A stretch of DNA of 64,000 bases from Jaenimonas drosophilae (GCA_030849065.1 JASAON010001635.1:62001-126000), one strand, 5' to 3'. Positions 17,564-28,220 are shown, counted from the first letter of the stretch. The notes: generated from the letters alone by a model not told the origin. A program made the numbers and translations.

Positions 17564-19234
17564 ATGTCTGGTCTACGTGGAGATGAGGCGGAGCTCATGA
17601 AGTACATGGCTCCTGGCAGCACCATCAATGATCTTGTGTCCGAGGATGACGACAGTGATTATGATGCCTACTTTGATGTGGTGGAACGGCCCAAGGGAGA
17701 GGAGACAGTGGTGGCTCCCTCTGGCCAAGCAAGTGGTGCGGTTGGTGGTGCCACGCATGCAAACACGCAGAAATCGACAACCTCCATGGCCAAGTTCCAG
17801 CCTGCTCAGCACAAGAACACCAATGCCTCTGTTCTTGGACGTATTCGCGTAGATGAGTACTACGACGGTCATAGCGCCATGACCGCTGGTGCCAGTGGCG
17901 GCGCAAAGATGAACCAACGCGTCTTGACGGAGCTGCGGGACATGACCATGTCGAGCCGATTTGTGGCCAATCAAAGCTCCAAGAAGGTGGACCGTGCGGA
18001 GCGTGCGACTGTAGAGAACGTCATGGATCCGCGCACACGTTTGATTCTCTACAAGTTAGTTAACAGCGGCATGCTGAAGGAAATCAATGGATGCGTCTCG
18101 ACGGGCAAGGAGGCCAATGTGTATTACGCACTCTCTGCGGATGGCAGCCCGGCTGCCATTAAGGTGTACAAAACATCCATTCTCTCATTCAAGGACCGTG
18201 ATCAGTACGTCTCTGGTGAGTTCCGCTTTCAGCGATACTGCAAGAGCAATCCTCGCAAGATGGTGCGCACCTGGGCAGAAAAGGAGGCACGTAATCTGAG
18301 TCGCCTGCAGGATGGAGCGGTCCTGGCACCTGCCGTGAAGTTGCTACGCCAGCACGTGCTGGTGATGGAGTTCTTAGGAGAGGATGGCTGGCCGGCGCCG
18401 CGGCTAAAGGATGTTCGATTCCCCTCCCAATCAGCACTTGACCAGTGTTATCTCGATCTTTGCTGCACCATGCGCAAGATGTTTGGGCGTTGCAAGCTCA
18501 TCCACGGAGATCTCTCGGAGTACAACCTTCTCTTCTACCGAGGCCGTGTAGTTGTCATTGACGTTTCACAGTCAGTAGAGAGCGACCATCCACGGGCCAT
18601 GGACTTCCTTCGGCGAGATATTGTGAACGTCAATGCCTTTTTCCGTTCTCAAGGTCATCGCCAACTCTTCAAGCTGCAGGACCTCTTCCACTTCATTGTT
18701 GCAACACCCACAGCACGCGGGTGGCAGCGATGCAGCGGTCCTGATAATGTGCCAGAGCTGATGGCCTACCTTAAAGAACTGAGAGAGTCCTCGGCAGCTT
18801 CAGAAGTTCCTGTTGATGCAGAGCAAGCAGCGGTAGATGAACAGGTCTTCCTCAACATCATAGTTCCGCGTACTCTTCAAGGAATTTCAGATGATCGTGG
18901 ACCGAACGCTGAGGTTGCCGAGTTCGTTCAAGAAATGACTGCCACTTCGCAAAAACGAAACAAACACGTTGATTTTACAGAGATGGCTGTTGATGGCAAT
19001 GATGAGGATGATGAAGAGGACGAGGGAGAGGATGAGGAAGTTGATGGAGAAGAGGATGAGGAGGATGATGATGGTGAGGTTGCCCTTGCGAAGCCGAAGA
19101 AACCTGCTGCAAAGACACTCGCAGAGATGACGAAGGAGGAGCGTAAAGCCAACCGAAAAGCGGTCAAACAGGCCAAGCAGGAGAAGCAGGCGGAGAAGAA
19201 GAAAAACGGACTAGGAAAGAAGAAGAAGAAGTGA
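17564..19234 (+). CDS. RIO1: RIO1 atypical serine protein kinase
   Basis: A 556-residue RIO-family kinase/ATPase that acts in late cytoplasmic maturation of the 40S subunit. The RIO domain covers about residues 150-400. The flexible ATP loop STGKEANVY is at about 178, the catalytic loop LIHGDLSEYN at about 312-321, and the metal-binding VVIDVSQSV at about 330. STGKEA and IDVSQ are diagnostic for RIO1 rather than RIO2. The tail after residue 460 is a long Asp/Glu block (18998-19078) followed by a Lys-rich block (KKNGLGKKKKK), as in other eukaryotic RIO1 proteins. The start is set by the acceptor at 17525; the open frame reaches further upstream. Confidence 0.95.
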   Translation: MSGLRGDEAELMKYMAPGSTINDLVSEDDDSDYDAYFDVVERPKGEETVVAPSGQASGAVGGATHANTQKSTTSMAKFQPAQHKNTNASVLGRIRVDEYYDGHSAMTAGASGGAKMNQRVLTELRDMTMSSRFVANQSSKKVDRAERATVENVMDPRTRLILYKLVNSGMLKEINGCVSTGKEANVYYALSADGSPAAIKVYKTSILSFKDRDQYVSGEFRFQRYCKSNPRKMVRTWAEKEARNLSRLQDGAVLAPAVKLLRQHVLVMEFLGEDGWPAPRLKDVRFPSQSALDQCYLDLCCTMRKMFGRCKLIHGDLSEYNLLFYRGRVVVIDVSQSVESDHPRAMDFLRRDIVNVNAFFRSQGHRQLFKLQDLFHFIVATPTARGWQRCSGPDNVPELMAYLKELRESSAASEVPVDAEQAAVDEQVFLNIIVPRTLQGISDDRGPNAEVAEFVQEMTATSQKRNKHVDFTEMAVDGNDEDDEEDEGEDEEVDGEEDEEDDDGEVALAKPKKPAAKTLAEMTKEERKANRKAVKQAKQEKQAEKKKNGLGKKKKK

Positions 19235-19576
19235 TACACCGTCACCCCCCCTTCTCCCCCTCTCCATGACTGCTGCACCAGCGCGAGAACGCGATGGGCT
19301 CTTTGATCCGATGATTAATCTTTATTTTTCACCCATTGTGTGGTTAAGGTGCTCGATTAATGGTGCTTCTGTGGTTAATGGTTAAGAGGAGTACTTGTGT
19401 AAATGTGCATTTCTACTGAGATGTAGTAAATGATGTGCCACTGACATGCAATGTTGACGTGTGTTTTTCCCCCTTTTACGTGTATGTGTTTGATCTTCTA
19501 GGTGTGTCTTCTTGACACCAATCACACACTTGCCAGGAGTAGCATACCGTACCGACTTCTTCACACAGCTTTAGGC
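19235..19576. other. Intergenic spacer with acceptor
   Basis: A 342-base spacer with no gene. A pyrimidine tract at about 19463-19478 and a second T/C patch lead to AG at 19500-19501; AGs at 19567-19568 and 19573-19574 lie closer to the ATG at 19577. Confidence 0.5.
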
Positions 19577-20224
19577 ATGTTTCGATGCTCAACGCGTCGC
19601 TTCATGTTTGACAAGCTTGGCTCCACTAAGTTGGGTGCCGAAGTTCTCTCCAAGACACGGTCAGACATGCAGGCACTTGACAAGTCATCGAAGGAGAACT
19701 TTCTACTTCGCCTACTCTCACGACGACGCCCCATCGATCTCTTGGCCATTGAGGTGGATGGCCCTGTTTCCAAGGAGCTTCACCCTAGTTTCCGTTGGGC
19801 AAAGAGTGCCATCACGCTTCTCTTGTGTGCTCCCGTGTTGGCATTGCTGGTGAGTGGGACGCTCCAGCCAACGTACTATGCCCTTGTTTCCACAACCTTA
19901 GTAACCCCGGAGCAGTACGAAGCCATGTGGAGCTACTCACACTGGGGCATGGTTCTTGGCGGGCAATGTCTCTTTTTCCTGATACTCTACGACCTCTCTG
20001 TTTACATCCGCTATCCCTTCTTCTTCCATGTTCTGGCCCCGTTCTACCGCAGGATGGGCTGGCATTGCACGGCTAGTACCTCAGCCAGCTTCACTGCAGA
20101 ACAACTGAAATCAGGTGTAGCTGGGAAACGTGCTGTGGCACGACCGCTTGGCCGCCCAATTCATGAGGTACGTAAAGAGATGAGCTCTTCTGCTCCGAAA
20201 CCCAAGCCTTTTGGGAAGCACTAG
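19577..20224 (+). CDS. Two-TM protein with a mitochondrial-like N terminus
   Basis: A 215-residue protein of unknown family. The first 25 residues are basic with hydroxyl residues and nearly free of acids (MFRCSTRRFMFDKLGSTKLG), as in mitochondrial targeting peptides. Two hydrophobic segments are visible, near residues 80-105 (SAITLLLCAPVLALLVSG) and 128-150 (GMVLGGQCLFFLILYDLSV). The C terminus is basic and Pro/Lys-rich. An inner-membrane protein is the best guess. The frame opens at a GTG (19502), but the first ATG is 19577. No known respiratory or translocase subunit is recognised. Confidence 0.65.
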   Translation: MFRCSTRRFMFDKLGSTKLGAEVLSKTRSDMQALDKSSKENFLLRLLSRRRPIDLLAIEVDGPVSKELHPSFRWAKSAITLLLCAPVLALLVSGTLQPTYYALVSTTLVTPEQYEAMWSYSHWGMVLGGQCLFFLILYDLSVYIRYPFFFHVLAPFYRRMGWHCTASTSASFTAEQLKSGVAGKRAVARPLGRPIHEVRKEMSSSAPKPKPFGKH

Positions 20225-20340
20225 TTTGATCAGGGTGGCCACATGCTCCACGTATCCCTCCACAGCACCTCACAATAATTCTTCAACAACTCTCATATTT
20301 TTCATGTTAATTGCTTGCTACGATTTCAACGTTGAATACT

Positions 20341-20389
20341 CCCTCTTCTCGTTTTTTTCTTTTCATGTTTTTTTGTTGCGTATTAATAG
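20341..20389 (+). promoter_or_regulatory. Predicted trans-splice acceptor for SEC24
   Basis: A long T-rich tract ends in AATAG with AG at 20388-20389, followed by a second T run. It lies about 132 bases before the ATG at 20522; AGs nearer the start are possible alternatives. Confidence 0.45.
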
Positions 20390-20521
20390 CAGCATTTTTT
20401 CATTCATACGTAGTGGGCCTGCCTTCTGGTGTGGAACGTCCTTCCTTCTCCAGCACGACACAGACTTCAGGAGGTTGTACCACGCTCATAGGAATATAGT
20501 CACCGAAGCACTAAGAAGCCC

Positions 20522-23095
20522 ATGTATATGAATCCGTACACTGCGGGCCAGTTCGCACATCCGCCGGCCCAACGCACTGCACCTACGCCAAACCTGCGTC
20601 ATGTCTTTGAAGACCCGCAGTGGCTTGCCGCGGGCCAGAACTCCCCCATGCTTCCACCCCAATCTCAGCAGTCGGACGTGAACTACGCCCCCGCGACGAT
20701 GGCTGCCTTTCCACGTTCAGCAGGTGAGATTGCAAACACGATTGCATGCTCCGCCGTCACACTCACCAAGACCAGTGAACGTGTCAAGTGTTTTGATCAC
20801 CCCAGCATCCCACGTCTGCAGCCCTATGATGTGGAGGTGGATCTTGCTCAGCGCGCCAGTGGCCCACCCCACTTTGTTCCTGTCAGCCGTCTTTCCATGC
20901 GTCCCACATATGGTGTCATCCCAGCAACTAACGTCTTGGCTGATTCACTACAGCTTCCTATTGGGCTTCATTTGCACCCCTTCGCCGAGTCGGAAATTCC
21001 ATTGGTGGATGTTGGCCGCATGGGCATTTCAGAGATTGTGCGCTGCAGAAAATGCTCAGCTTACATCAATCCCTTCACTACCTTCACTGAGGGGGGCCGC
21101 CAGTGGCAATGTATCATGTGCAAGACGATGCACATCACAGAAGAAGCCTACCGTTGCAACATGGATCCTCAAACGGGGTTGCGGACAGACATCATGGACC
21201 GTCCCGAGCTGTTCCACTGTGCCGTGGATTTCGTGGCAACAAAATCTTTCTTGAAGCGTCCACCAATGCGGCCTACGCAACTCATTCTCCTTGATTGCAC
21301 TTTTGCTGCCGTTCAGAGTGGCATCCTTCAGTCCATGTGTACCGGCGCGCTTCGTGCATTGGAGGCCATGAAGGATGATGAGGTGATGCGCATGGGTGTC
21401 GTGGGATTTGATTCCACCGTCTATTTCTTTAACCTCCGCCCGTCACTGTCCAAACCACGTATGATGGCAGCTCCAGACACGGTGGCTGACATTGTTAACG
21501 TCAACGATGCCTTCAAGCTTGACCCTATTGAACTTCCATGCAGCATCTCTGAGCTCGTGGTACCGATTAAGGACTCCTACCACCTTCTCAAGGACCTCTT
21601 TGAAAACCTGCCGCAGATGCTCAGGGACACCAAGGAGGTAGAGTGTGCCTTTGGCCCAGCGCTAGCAGCTGCTATCACACTGACGGAAAACAGCGGTGCA
21701 AAGATCTTGGCGAGTTTGTGCTCCATTCCTTCCTCGGGTGATGGGAAGCTCAAGGCTCGCTTTGACGTCTCGAAGATGAGCGGTCAACCCAAGGAGAATA
21801 CCATGTGCCATGCCGCCAACGACTGGTACAAGCAACGCGCACTGGCCTGCTCCAACTCCTTCATATCTATTGATTTGGTGGTAAATGGGTCGAACAATGT
21901 GGACTTGGCCACGGTGGCACCGCTTGCACGCTTTACGTCGGGAAGTATTTTCCGGGTGAACGCCGTCAGTATTGGTGGGTTATCGGAGCAGGTTGAGTAC
22001 AGCCTTACCCGCTTCCTGGCCTTTGAGGCGATCCTGCGTGTCCGTACCTCCAAGGGATTGATGGTGCCCAACTTTTACGGTCACTGCCACGTTCAAAAGC
22101 CGGAGCTTCTTGCATTGCCTGTCGCCAACGCGGACTCAACCTATGCAATCGAGCTGGCGCTTGGCCCGGACTTCAAGGGCAGCTACGCCTATATTCAGTA
22201 CGCAGTTCTCTACACCTCACGTGCCAGAGAACGACTGATCCGCGTGCATACCGTTCAGCTTCCCGTCTCATTGGTGTTGGCGCAGGTGGTTAGTTCGATC
22301 AACTCTATTGGTATGGCCACATTTCTGGCCAAGATGGCGGTGGACTTAGCGGTGAAGGACCCATACAAGACAGCGCAGGAACGCATCACGAGCAAGTTGG
22401 TTACTGCACTCGCCAACATCAAGGATAACATGCAGAAGCGTGGGGTCGTGGCTGGTGCGGGGCAGCTTCTGCTTCCTGAAAGTATGAAGTTCATTCCGCA
22501 AATTGTTAGCTCCTTCTTCAAGTTTGAGGCCATCAGTGTACCCCATCCCCAATCTCTTGTGCAGCCAGATGAACGCGTTGCGTCCATGGCTCTGGTCATG
22601 ACGGCTCCTCCCGAATCACTGTTGACCTTCTTTCTTGGTTGGACGTACCAACTCTTCGCCCCCAATCTGTCCGTTGAGCAGCAGCCATGTATGGTTCCCA
22701 GCTCGCAGAGCTGCCTGTGTGCTGATGGCATCTACCTCATGAACCTTGGTCGTGCAATTGTTATATGGGTGGGAGACCGGTCTGACTCACGGGTAGTAGA
22801 GGCATTTGGTATCACCCCGGCCAACGCCAATGGGCAGAATCAGCGAGTGCACCTCTCTGAGGAGGATTTGGTTGGTCTGCGCGAGCGTGTTGAAACTGTT
22901 ATTTGGCAGCAAAAGGTGCTGGCACAATCCGCCTATTGCGGCGCACTGGAGATCTGCCACAAGGGAAACACCATCATTGAGCCCACCCTCACTCGAGCCA
23001 TGACGGAGGACGACTCACCGGTGAAGAGTACCTACAGCACCTACCTTCTCTCCCTGTGGGAAGGAGTCAACAAGGCAATGGAAGGCAAGAAGTAA
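20522..23095 (+). CDS. SEC24: COPII coat cargo-binding subunit Sec24
   Basis: An 857-residue Sec24, with the Pro/Gln-rich head shorter than in animals. After the head come the zinc finger at about residues 171-205 (CRKCSAYINP ... CIMC, C-x2-C and C-x2-C), the trunk (vWA-like) at about 240-480 (LILLDCTFAAVQSG), the beta-sandwich, the helical domain and a C-terminal gelsolin-like domain (IYLMNLGRAIVIWVG at about 735). Sec24 pairs with Sec23 on Sar1-GTP at ER exit sites and selects cargo. Trunk and zinc-finger order match Sec24 rather than Sec23. A second ATG two codons in gives an almost identical protein. Confidence 0.95.
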   Translation: MYMNPYTAGQFAHPPAQRTAPTPNLRHVFEDPQWLAAGQNSPMLPPQSQQSDVNYAPATMAAFPRSAGEIANTIACSAVTLTKTSERVKCFDHPSIPRLQPYDVEVDLAQRASGPPHFVPVSRLSMRPTYGVIPATNVLADSLQLPIGLHLHPFAESEIPLVDVGRMGISEIVRCRKCSAYINPFTTFTEGGRQWQCIMCKTMHITEEAYRCNMDPQTGLRTDIMDRPELFHCAVDFVATKSFLKRPPMRPTQLILLDCTFAAVQSGILQSMCTGALRALEAMKDDEVMRMGVVGFDSTVYFFNLRPSLSKPRMMAAPDTVADIVNVNDAFKLDPIELPCSISELVVPIKDSYHLLKDLFENLPQMLRDTKEVECAFGPALAAAITLTENSGAKILASLCSIPSSGDGKLKARFDVSKMSGQPKENTMCHAANDWYKQRALACSNSFISIDLVVNGSNNVDLATVAPLARFTSGSIFRVNAVSIGGLSEQVEYSLTRFLAFEAILRVRTSKGLMVPNFYGHCHVQKPELLALPVANADSTYAIELALGPDFKGSYAYIQYAVLYTSRARERLIRVHTVQLPVSLVLAQVVSSINSIGMATFLAKMAVDLAVKDPYKTAQERITSKLVTALANIKDNMQKRGVVAGAGQLLLPESMKFIPQIVSSFFKFEAISVPHPQSLVQPDERVASMALVMTAPPESLLTFFLGWTYQLFAPNLSVEQQPCMVPSSQSCLCADGIYLMNLGRAIVIWVGDRSDSRVVEAFGITPANANGQNQRVHLSEEDLVGLRERVETVIWQQKVLAQSAYCGALEICHKGNTIIEPTLTRAMTEDDSPVKSTYSTYLLSLWEGVNKAMEGKK

Positions 23096-23489
23096 CCGTA
23101 CACCCCTGCCATCCTGTGTGTACCCGCACGTAACTGTTGACTCCATTCTTCCATGGCGTAGCTCAATTGACTACGACGCGCAGTCGTGATTGGGTGTTTT
23201 TGTCATCTCCGTTCCTTTCCACAACGTACCTATGGCCCCCCACAAGAAATAAGGATTCTTCCTTTATCAAAAAGAACTGTCCCGACTATTCTTCCACCCT
23301 TCACTGTCATGATCTCCCTATGTGTTGTTGTCATTTCTCTCCTCATTCCTGTCCACGTCGCTCGTTTTTGTAGGTCGGTGGCTCTAACTTGTGGGCACGG
23401 TACTGGGTAGGTAGGTGAGTAGGCTCACCTTGTGTGGACGACCAGGACTGAGTGCATTGGTGTCCAAGGACGTGTGTGAGTACAAAAGA
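23096..23489. other. Intergenic spacer with acceptor
   Basis: A 394-base spacer without a gene. The pyrimidine-rich stretch 23331-23370 ends in TTTTTGTAG with AG at 23372-23373, about 116 bases before the first ATG at 23490. Confidence 0.55.
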
Positions 23490-26400
23490 ATGAGTTCCTC
23501 ATTGGAGATACCCGAGGCTCTCGCCGCCACTCTACTTCCCCATCAAATTAGTGCCTTGCACTTCTCGTGGGAGCGACTGGTAGAAGTGGCACTGCACCGA
23601 AAACCTGACACCAAGAAGGGAGATGCTACGGAAGTTGATCCGGTGCACGGGTGCATCTTAGGCCACTCCATGGGCTTGGGGAAGACAGTGATTGCCTTGG
23701 CCTTTGTTCACCTCCTCCGTCGTTATCTCCGACGAATTCTTGAAGCAACCAATTCAAGAACGACGGGCTCAACGGCGATTTGCGAAGACTTGCGCGTCGT
23801 TGTCATTTGCCCCATCAGTTGTGTCTCGCACTGGGAGACGTGCTTCGGTGAATGGATGCGACCTGAGCTCTTTGAGCAACCAGGACAGCCACCCCTCGAG
23901 CCGGCAACGCTGCGCCGTGCGCCAGAGAGGAGTTTTCAAAGCGCCTATGATTCCGCCAAGAGCTTCTATACGAAGGGTGGCATGTGGATTCTGGGCTACG
24001 AGCAGTTCATGCGTTTGCATGCACTTGCGTTTAAGGAAGAAAGATCGGGTGTCACACATGATGCGGAGTCTGTGTCATCTGTCCTGTCAACGGCACAAGA
24101 ACGACTTGGTGTGCGTGTGGCTGGGAATGGAAAGAAGGATCATGGAGAGGAATACCTTGCCAGCTTCCGTGAAATGCTCCAGAGTATTGATCTCGTGATT
24201 CTGGATGAGGTTCACCGATTCCGGAAGTACACCTCGAAGTTAGTGCAGGAAGTGCAGCGTAGTCTTGACCAGTGCCCGCTACGTTTGGCCCTGACAGGGA
24301 CCCCAATTCAGAATCATTTGGCCGAGTACACCGTCATGCAGTCTGTTGTACTCGGAAAGCAGGTCAACATTCCCCAGTTTCATCGTCTCTTTATCGCGCC
24401 AATCGAGCGTGGCCAGTGTGTGGACTCCACCTACGCACAGGTTTTGGAGATGCAGCGATCGGTAGCATCACTGCGCCACTTCTTCGCTCAGCACGTTCAT
24501 CACAGTGGTCCAGAGGTGTTGGCCGAACTTCTTCCTGAACGGAAGGATGTACTCGTTGTTGTGCGATTGTCATCCCAACAGGAGAAGAAGTACCGTGAGC
24601 TTGTTAAGCACTACAGTCGTGTACGGGCGGCAAAGGAGGTGAGTGGGTATGCCATCTCGCTACACCACGATTCTTCTCATTTGTGCTTGCATCCTGACTT
24701 GATTCAAACGTCTGCCGAGCCAACCGAGGAGAACCCTGAAGTGATTGTGGAGAAACCTCATGAAATCGGTGTCACAGACGATGACAGCTCCGTGGGAAGT
24801 AGTTCTGCTTCCAGTGACTCTGATGGTGCACCTTCCCATGCATCCTCTTGTTCCTCAGACTCCGATGGCGAAGAGGACGATGCGGTCAAGGATGGCGCCA
24901 CCAATCAGCGCGCGACGCTCCATCGCATTTCTCGATCTGCCTTGTATGAGCTGCAGTGCAATGCCCCAAAGCTCTTCTGTGCCATCGCCCTAATCCGCCA
25001 CATCGCTCAAGAAAAACGTGAAAAGGTGGTCGTCTTTTCTCAGTACTGCGATCATCTACAACTGGTGAAACTGATCCTCCAACGTCATGGCGTGCGGGTC
25101 CTCATGTTCACGGGACAGTCCAGCCCTGAAGAGCGGCGCAGATGTGTGGCTGAGTTGCAGGAGAATCCATCGATGCGGGTACTCCTTTGTTCCACCAAAG
25201 CTGGTGGTGTAGGGATCAAGCTTGTGGCAGCAAATCACTGCCTCCTTCTTGATGTGAGTTGGAATCCAGCCGACGACACACAGGCTACCTACCGCATCTA
25301 CCGGTTTGGCCAAATACGACCCGTCACAATCTACCGCTTTGCCTGCATGGGAACGTCAGAACAGATTGTATTTGCTTATGCACTGCAGAAGGCATGGGTG
25401 CACAAGAAGGTGGCAGACGTGGAAGATCCACAACGCCAACTCCGCCATCAGTCTTTACAGTACTTCACCTATCCTTGCACCATTCCCATTCCCCGAGGAG
25501 AAGGAGCATTTATTGTTCACGAGGGTAACACCGACCCGCTTCTCGTGCACTGCGCCTCCGAGTACCCAACCTTGGCACACGTTCTTCAGGAGAACACACA
25601 ATTGCGATCGAGTATAGCGGCTCTTGTGCCCTACACATCACTTCTTCAGAACAATTTGGATGATGCGACGCGGGTGGTCGCGGCACGCCTACCGCGGTCG
25701 CGCGAACAACCACCTCCGTTTGCGAAGCAATTCGATGGCGGGGCATACTTTCCAAGCCGGAGTGCACAGGTTTTGGTGGATCCAGTGGAGACGTGCTCCA
25801 GAAAGTTAGCCGAGGAGATGCAGGGGGCCGCGCAACACCTCATGTTCCACCTCATTCGCAGCTACGAGGCCCGTGAAGGTGTCGTGGCGGACGAGTCATC
25901 CGAAGTCTCGGGACTCCTCCACAGCTTTCTCTATCCTATAGTAGAGATGGCCCTCCTCACGTGTGGAGAGAAGAAGTTAAACCTCTCCCGGGAGAAGCGG
26001 CAACATCTCTCTCTACCAGGGATGCTCGTGGTGCTCTATAGGCGAGGAGTGCGGTGCCTGGTTAGGGACCTCCTCGCGGAAGGGAGCTTCTCTACCATGA
26101 GAAGCTACCTCACAAACCGCATCGCACAGTCGCGCTTCTCCGCCAACCATGCAAATGTGTTTCAGGGGTCCTTGCTTGAGGGAATTCTGCGTACGCGTCC
26201 AGATGACCTCTTCACAGGACTCGAGAAGGAAGAGGTGACTCTGCTGTCCACAGAGATGATGCTTGAACGACCGGTTCAACAAGCCTGTCTCCTGGCCGGT
26301 CTGGATCTTGCTCTCCAAGAAGGAGGATCCCATATTCCCCAAGAAGTCTTGGAACGCATGGCGTCGCTTGTGTGCCCCAGTGAGGATGACAATGCGGTGT

Positions 26401-28220
26401 TGAATATGGAGGATGCAGATGGTATGAGCCTGTGCTTTGGGCTTCGGCACTACACCCAGTGGCCTCCTCTTGTCAAGGCATCAGACAAGAGTCTGAAGCA
26501 GTCTGGTGATTGGATGCGTGGGCGGTTGGAGTTGCTGTGGCCGGCTTTTGAAAGTTTCCGCCTGCCCCCATCCCTCTTCCGACGCATGGGAACTACCTTT
26601 GACGTGGAAGAGTGGGCCATGCACGAACTCTACCTTGCGGCTCGTGCATGGCCCACACGTGGACTAACCCCGGTTTCGGATGTTGCCCAGGTACTCCAGC
26701 TCGATACCTATGTGCGAAGTCAGTGGGATCGCTACTCCTGCCCTCGTTGCAAGGCCAATACAGCACTACGACGAATAGGGAAGAATGCTCTGCAGTGCCC
26801 AACGTGTCGTTACAACGCAGAGTTCGAGTACCGCAGTTCCAACTTGCGTCATCACCACTGCCGGTTGTTCCAGCTTTCTGTTGTGTGCAACTTTCTGGGG
26901 AGTGTTCTTGCAGCCGCTCCCTTAGCCAGCACAAAGGATCCCTCATCCCTAGAGCCAGACGCAACTGTGCTCGATGTGCTGCAGCATCTCTACCACATTT
27001 CTACTGTGGCTCATCGAACCGGACACCATTTTGTTGAGCACTGCATGAAGGAGGGTGTTCAGGCATTGATGACTGAGTTCCCACCTGCCCTCATCTCTCT
27101 CCTGTGCCTTCAGTGTGGGGTGGACCCGCGAGCAGAACGTGATCGCTTCATACGACTTTTGCATTGCAACTCCACCGCTGCGTGGAGAGTGAGTCTCCGA
27201 CCACATGTTCGCGATGCCTTTGCCCAATGCTGCCGGGAGCTCCTCTCGGAATCGGCGCTGGTATCCCAAATGGCTATGCCCTTTATTCTGATACTTCTTG
27301 CCTTACACGTCGCTGCCCGTGATGAAGGCATTCTTCACGCCCATCAACTTCTTGTGGACAACCCAATCGACCTCGGTTCACGCACCATTCATCGCCTTGC
27401 CTTACTCCGCTTTGCAGCGGACTCACTCGTGCATCTCCGCTACGCCGATGAGGTGCAAGAGCGGCGTGCCGTGCTCGCAAATGCTCAAGCACTGCTCGTC
27501 AAACGTCACCATGGAAGCCACAGCAGCAGCTCCTCCTTGTCCTCCTCCGCTCGTGGCTCATCCTTCGGTTGGTCTCATGCACATTCACGCTCATCGTCGG
27601 GTGGCAGCGACAGCTCTGTCTCCCGTGGGCTGAGCCCTATGCCAAAGGTGGGTACGAAGCGTGAACGCGAGCCCGATGCATCGGAATCTGACACGCCACC
27701 CACCCCCAACAGCCTAGACTCACCAAGCAGCGATTGGAACCCGTTGTCTGCCAGTGACAACTCGTGGTCGCACCTGGCTCCCCATCCAGGCGAGGAGGGT
27801 AGCTCATCCGAGGATAGAGATGGGGATGAGGACAGCAACAGTGGGCCCAACTACGTGGATGAACCAAAGCCATTGGGGGCTGACAGTGCATCGTCCTCGA
27901 TGGCTGAGCAGTGGCTGATGCTTCGGCAGTTGGCGTTCCATCAGGTTTACGGTACCTCGGCAAAGTTCCCATGGCCTGCGGGAAAGTACAGGATAACAAC
28001 ACCTGATGGAATGGCTGCTCTGCGTGAGTTGCGTACCAGCTCTCAGTCGCTACGCGATGGCCTGCAGTTGAGTCCTGGTGGGATGAGCATGACTGCCGTG
28101 TTGGACGACTTTCTAACGAGGGTTCACGAACTTTCCGATCAAGTTCCGGTGATTTGCTCGGACGTAACCGTCGCCTCATTGAAGGGGCTCACCACAATTG
28201 GAAGGGATAAGGCGGAGTGA
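23490..28220 (+). CDS. SNF2-family DNA translocase, ATRX/Rad54-like, with C-terminal zinc ribbon
   Basis: A 1576-residue chromatin or repair ATPase. Walker A is HSMGLGKT at about residue 60, an ATRX/ARIP4-type version. Walker B is LDEVHR at about 235 (DEVH instead of DEGH/DEAH), motif III is LTGTPIQN at about 266, and the second RecA lobe has VVFSQYCDHL, STKAGGVGI and TYRIYRFGQ at about 510-605. An acidic Ser/Asp/Glu insert (about 415-470) separates the lobes, the usual insertion site. A four-cysteine ribbon CPRCK ... CPTCR sits at about 1085-1110. The last 250 residues are Ser/acid-rich. Family membership is firm; the exact orthology is not. The frame opens at a GTG (23415) but the first ATG is 23490. 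Confidence 0.88.
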   Translation: MSSSLEIPEALAATLLPHQISALHFSWERLVEVALHRKPDTKKGDATEVDPVHGCILGHSMGLGKTVIALAFVHLLRRYLRRILEATNSRTTGSTAICEDLRVVVICPISCVSHWETCFGEWMRPELFEQPGQPPLEPATLRRAPERSFQSAYDSAKSFYTKGGMWILGYEQFMRLHALAFKEERSGVTHDAESVSSVLSTAQERLGVRVAGNGKKDHGEEYLASFREMLQSIDLVILDEVHRFRKYTSKLVQEVQRSLDQCPLRLALTGTPIQNHLAEYTVMQSVVLGKQVNIPQFHRLFIAPIERGQCVDSTYAQVLEMQRSVASLRHFFAQHVHHSGPEVLAELLPERKDVLVVVRLSSQQEKKYRELVKHYSRVRAAKEVSGYAISLHHDSSHLCLHPDLIQTSAEPTEENPEVIVEKPHEIGVTDDDSSVGSSSASSDSDGAPSHASSCSSDSDGEEDDAVKDGATNQRATLHRISRSALYELQCNAPKLFCAIALIRHIAQEKREKVVVFSQYCDHLQLVKLILQRHGVRVLMFTGQSSPEERRRCVAELQENPSMRVLLCSTKAGGVGIKLVAANHCLLLDVSWNPADDTQATYRIYRFGQIRPVTIYRFACMGTSEQIVFAYALQKAWVHKKVADVEDPQRQLRHQSLQYFTYPCTIPIPRGEGAFIVHEGNTDPLLVHCASEYPTLAHVLQENTQLRSSIAALVPYTSLLQNNLDDATRVVAARLPRSREQPPPFAKQFDGGAYFPSRSAQVLVDPVETCSRKLAEEMQGAAQHLMFHLIRSYEAREGVVADESSEVSGLLHSFLYPIVEMALLTCGEKKLNLSREKRQHLSLPGMLVVLYRRGVRCLVRDLLAEGSFSTMRSYLTNRIAQSRFSANHANVFQGSLLEGILRTRPDDLFTGLEKEEVTLLSTEMMLERPVQQACLLAGLDLALQEGGSHIPQEVLERMASLVCPSEDDNAVLNMEDADGMSLCFGLRHYTQWPPLVKASDKSLKQSGDWMRGRLELLWPAFESFRLPPSLFRRMGTTFDVEEWAMHELYLAARAWPTRGLTPVSDVAQVLQLDTYVRSQWDRYSCPRCKANTALRRIGKNALQCPTCRYNAEFEYRSSNLRHHHCRLFQLSVVCNFLGSVLAAAPLASTKDPSSLEPDATVLDVLQHLYHISTVAHRTGHHFVEHCMKEGVQALMTEFPPALISLLCLQCGVDPRAERDRFIRLLHCNSTAAWRVSLRPHVRDAFAQCCRELLSESALVSQMAMPFILILLALHVAARDEGILHAHQLLVDNPIDLGSRTIHRLALLRFAADSLVHLRYADEVQERRAVLANAQALLVKRHHGSHSSSSSLSSSARGSSFGWSHAHSRSSSGGSDSSVSRGLSPMPKVGTKREREPDASESDTPPTPNSLDSPSSDWNPLSASDNSWSHLAPHPGEEGSSSEDRDGDEDSNSGPNYVDEPKPLGADSASSSMAEQWLMLRQLAFHQVYGTSAKFPWPAGKYRITTPDGMAALRELRTSSQSLRDGLQLSPGGMSMTAVLDDFLTRVHELSDQVPVICSDVTVASLKGLTTIGRDKAE

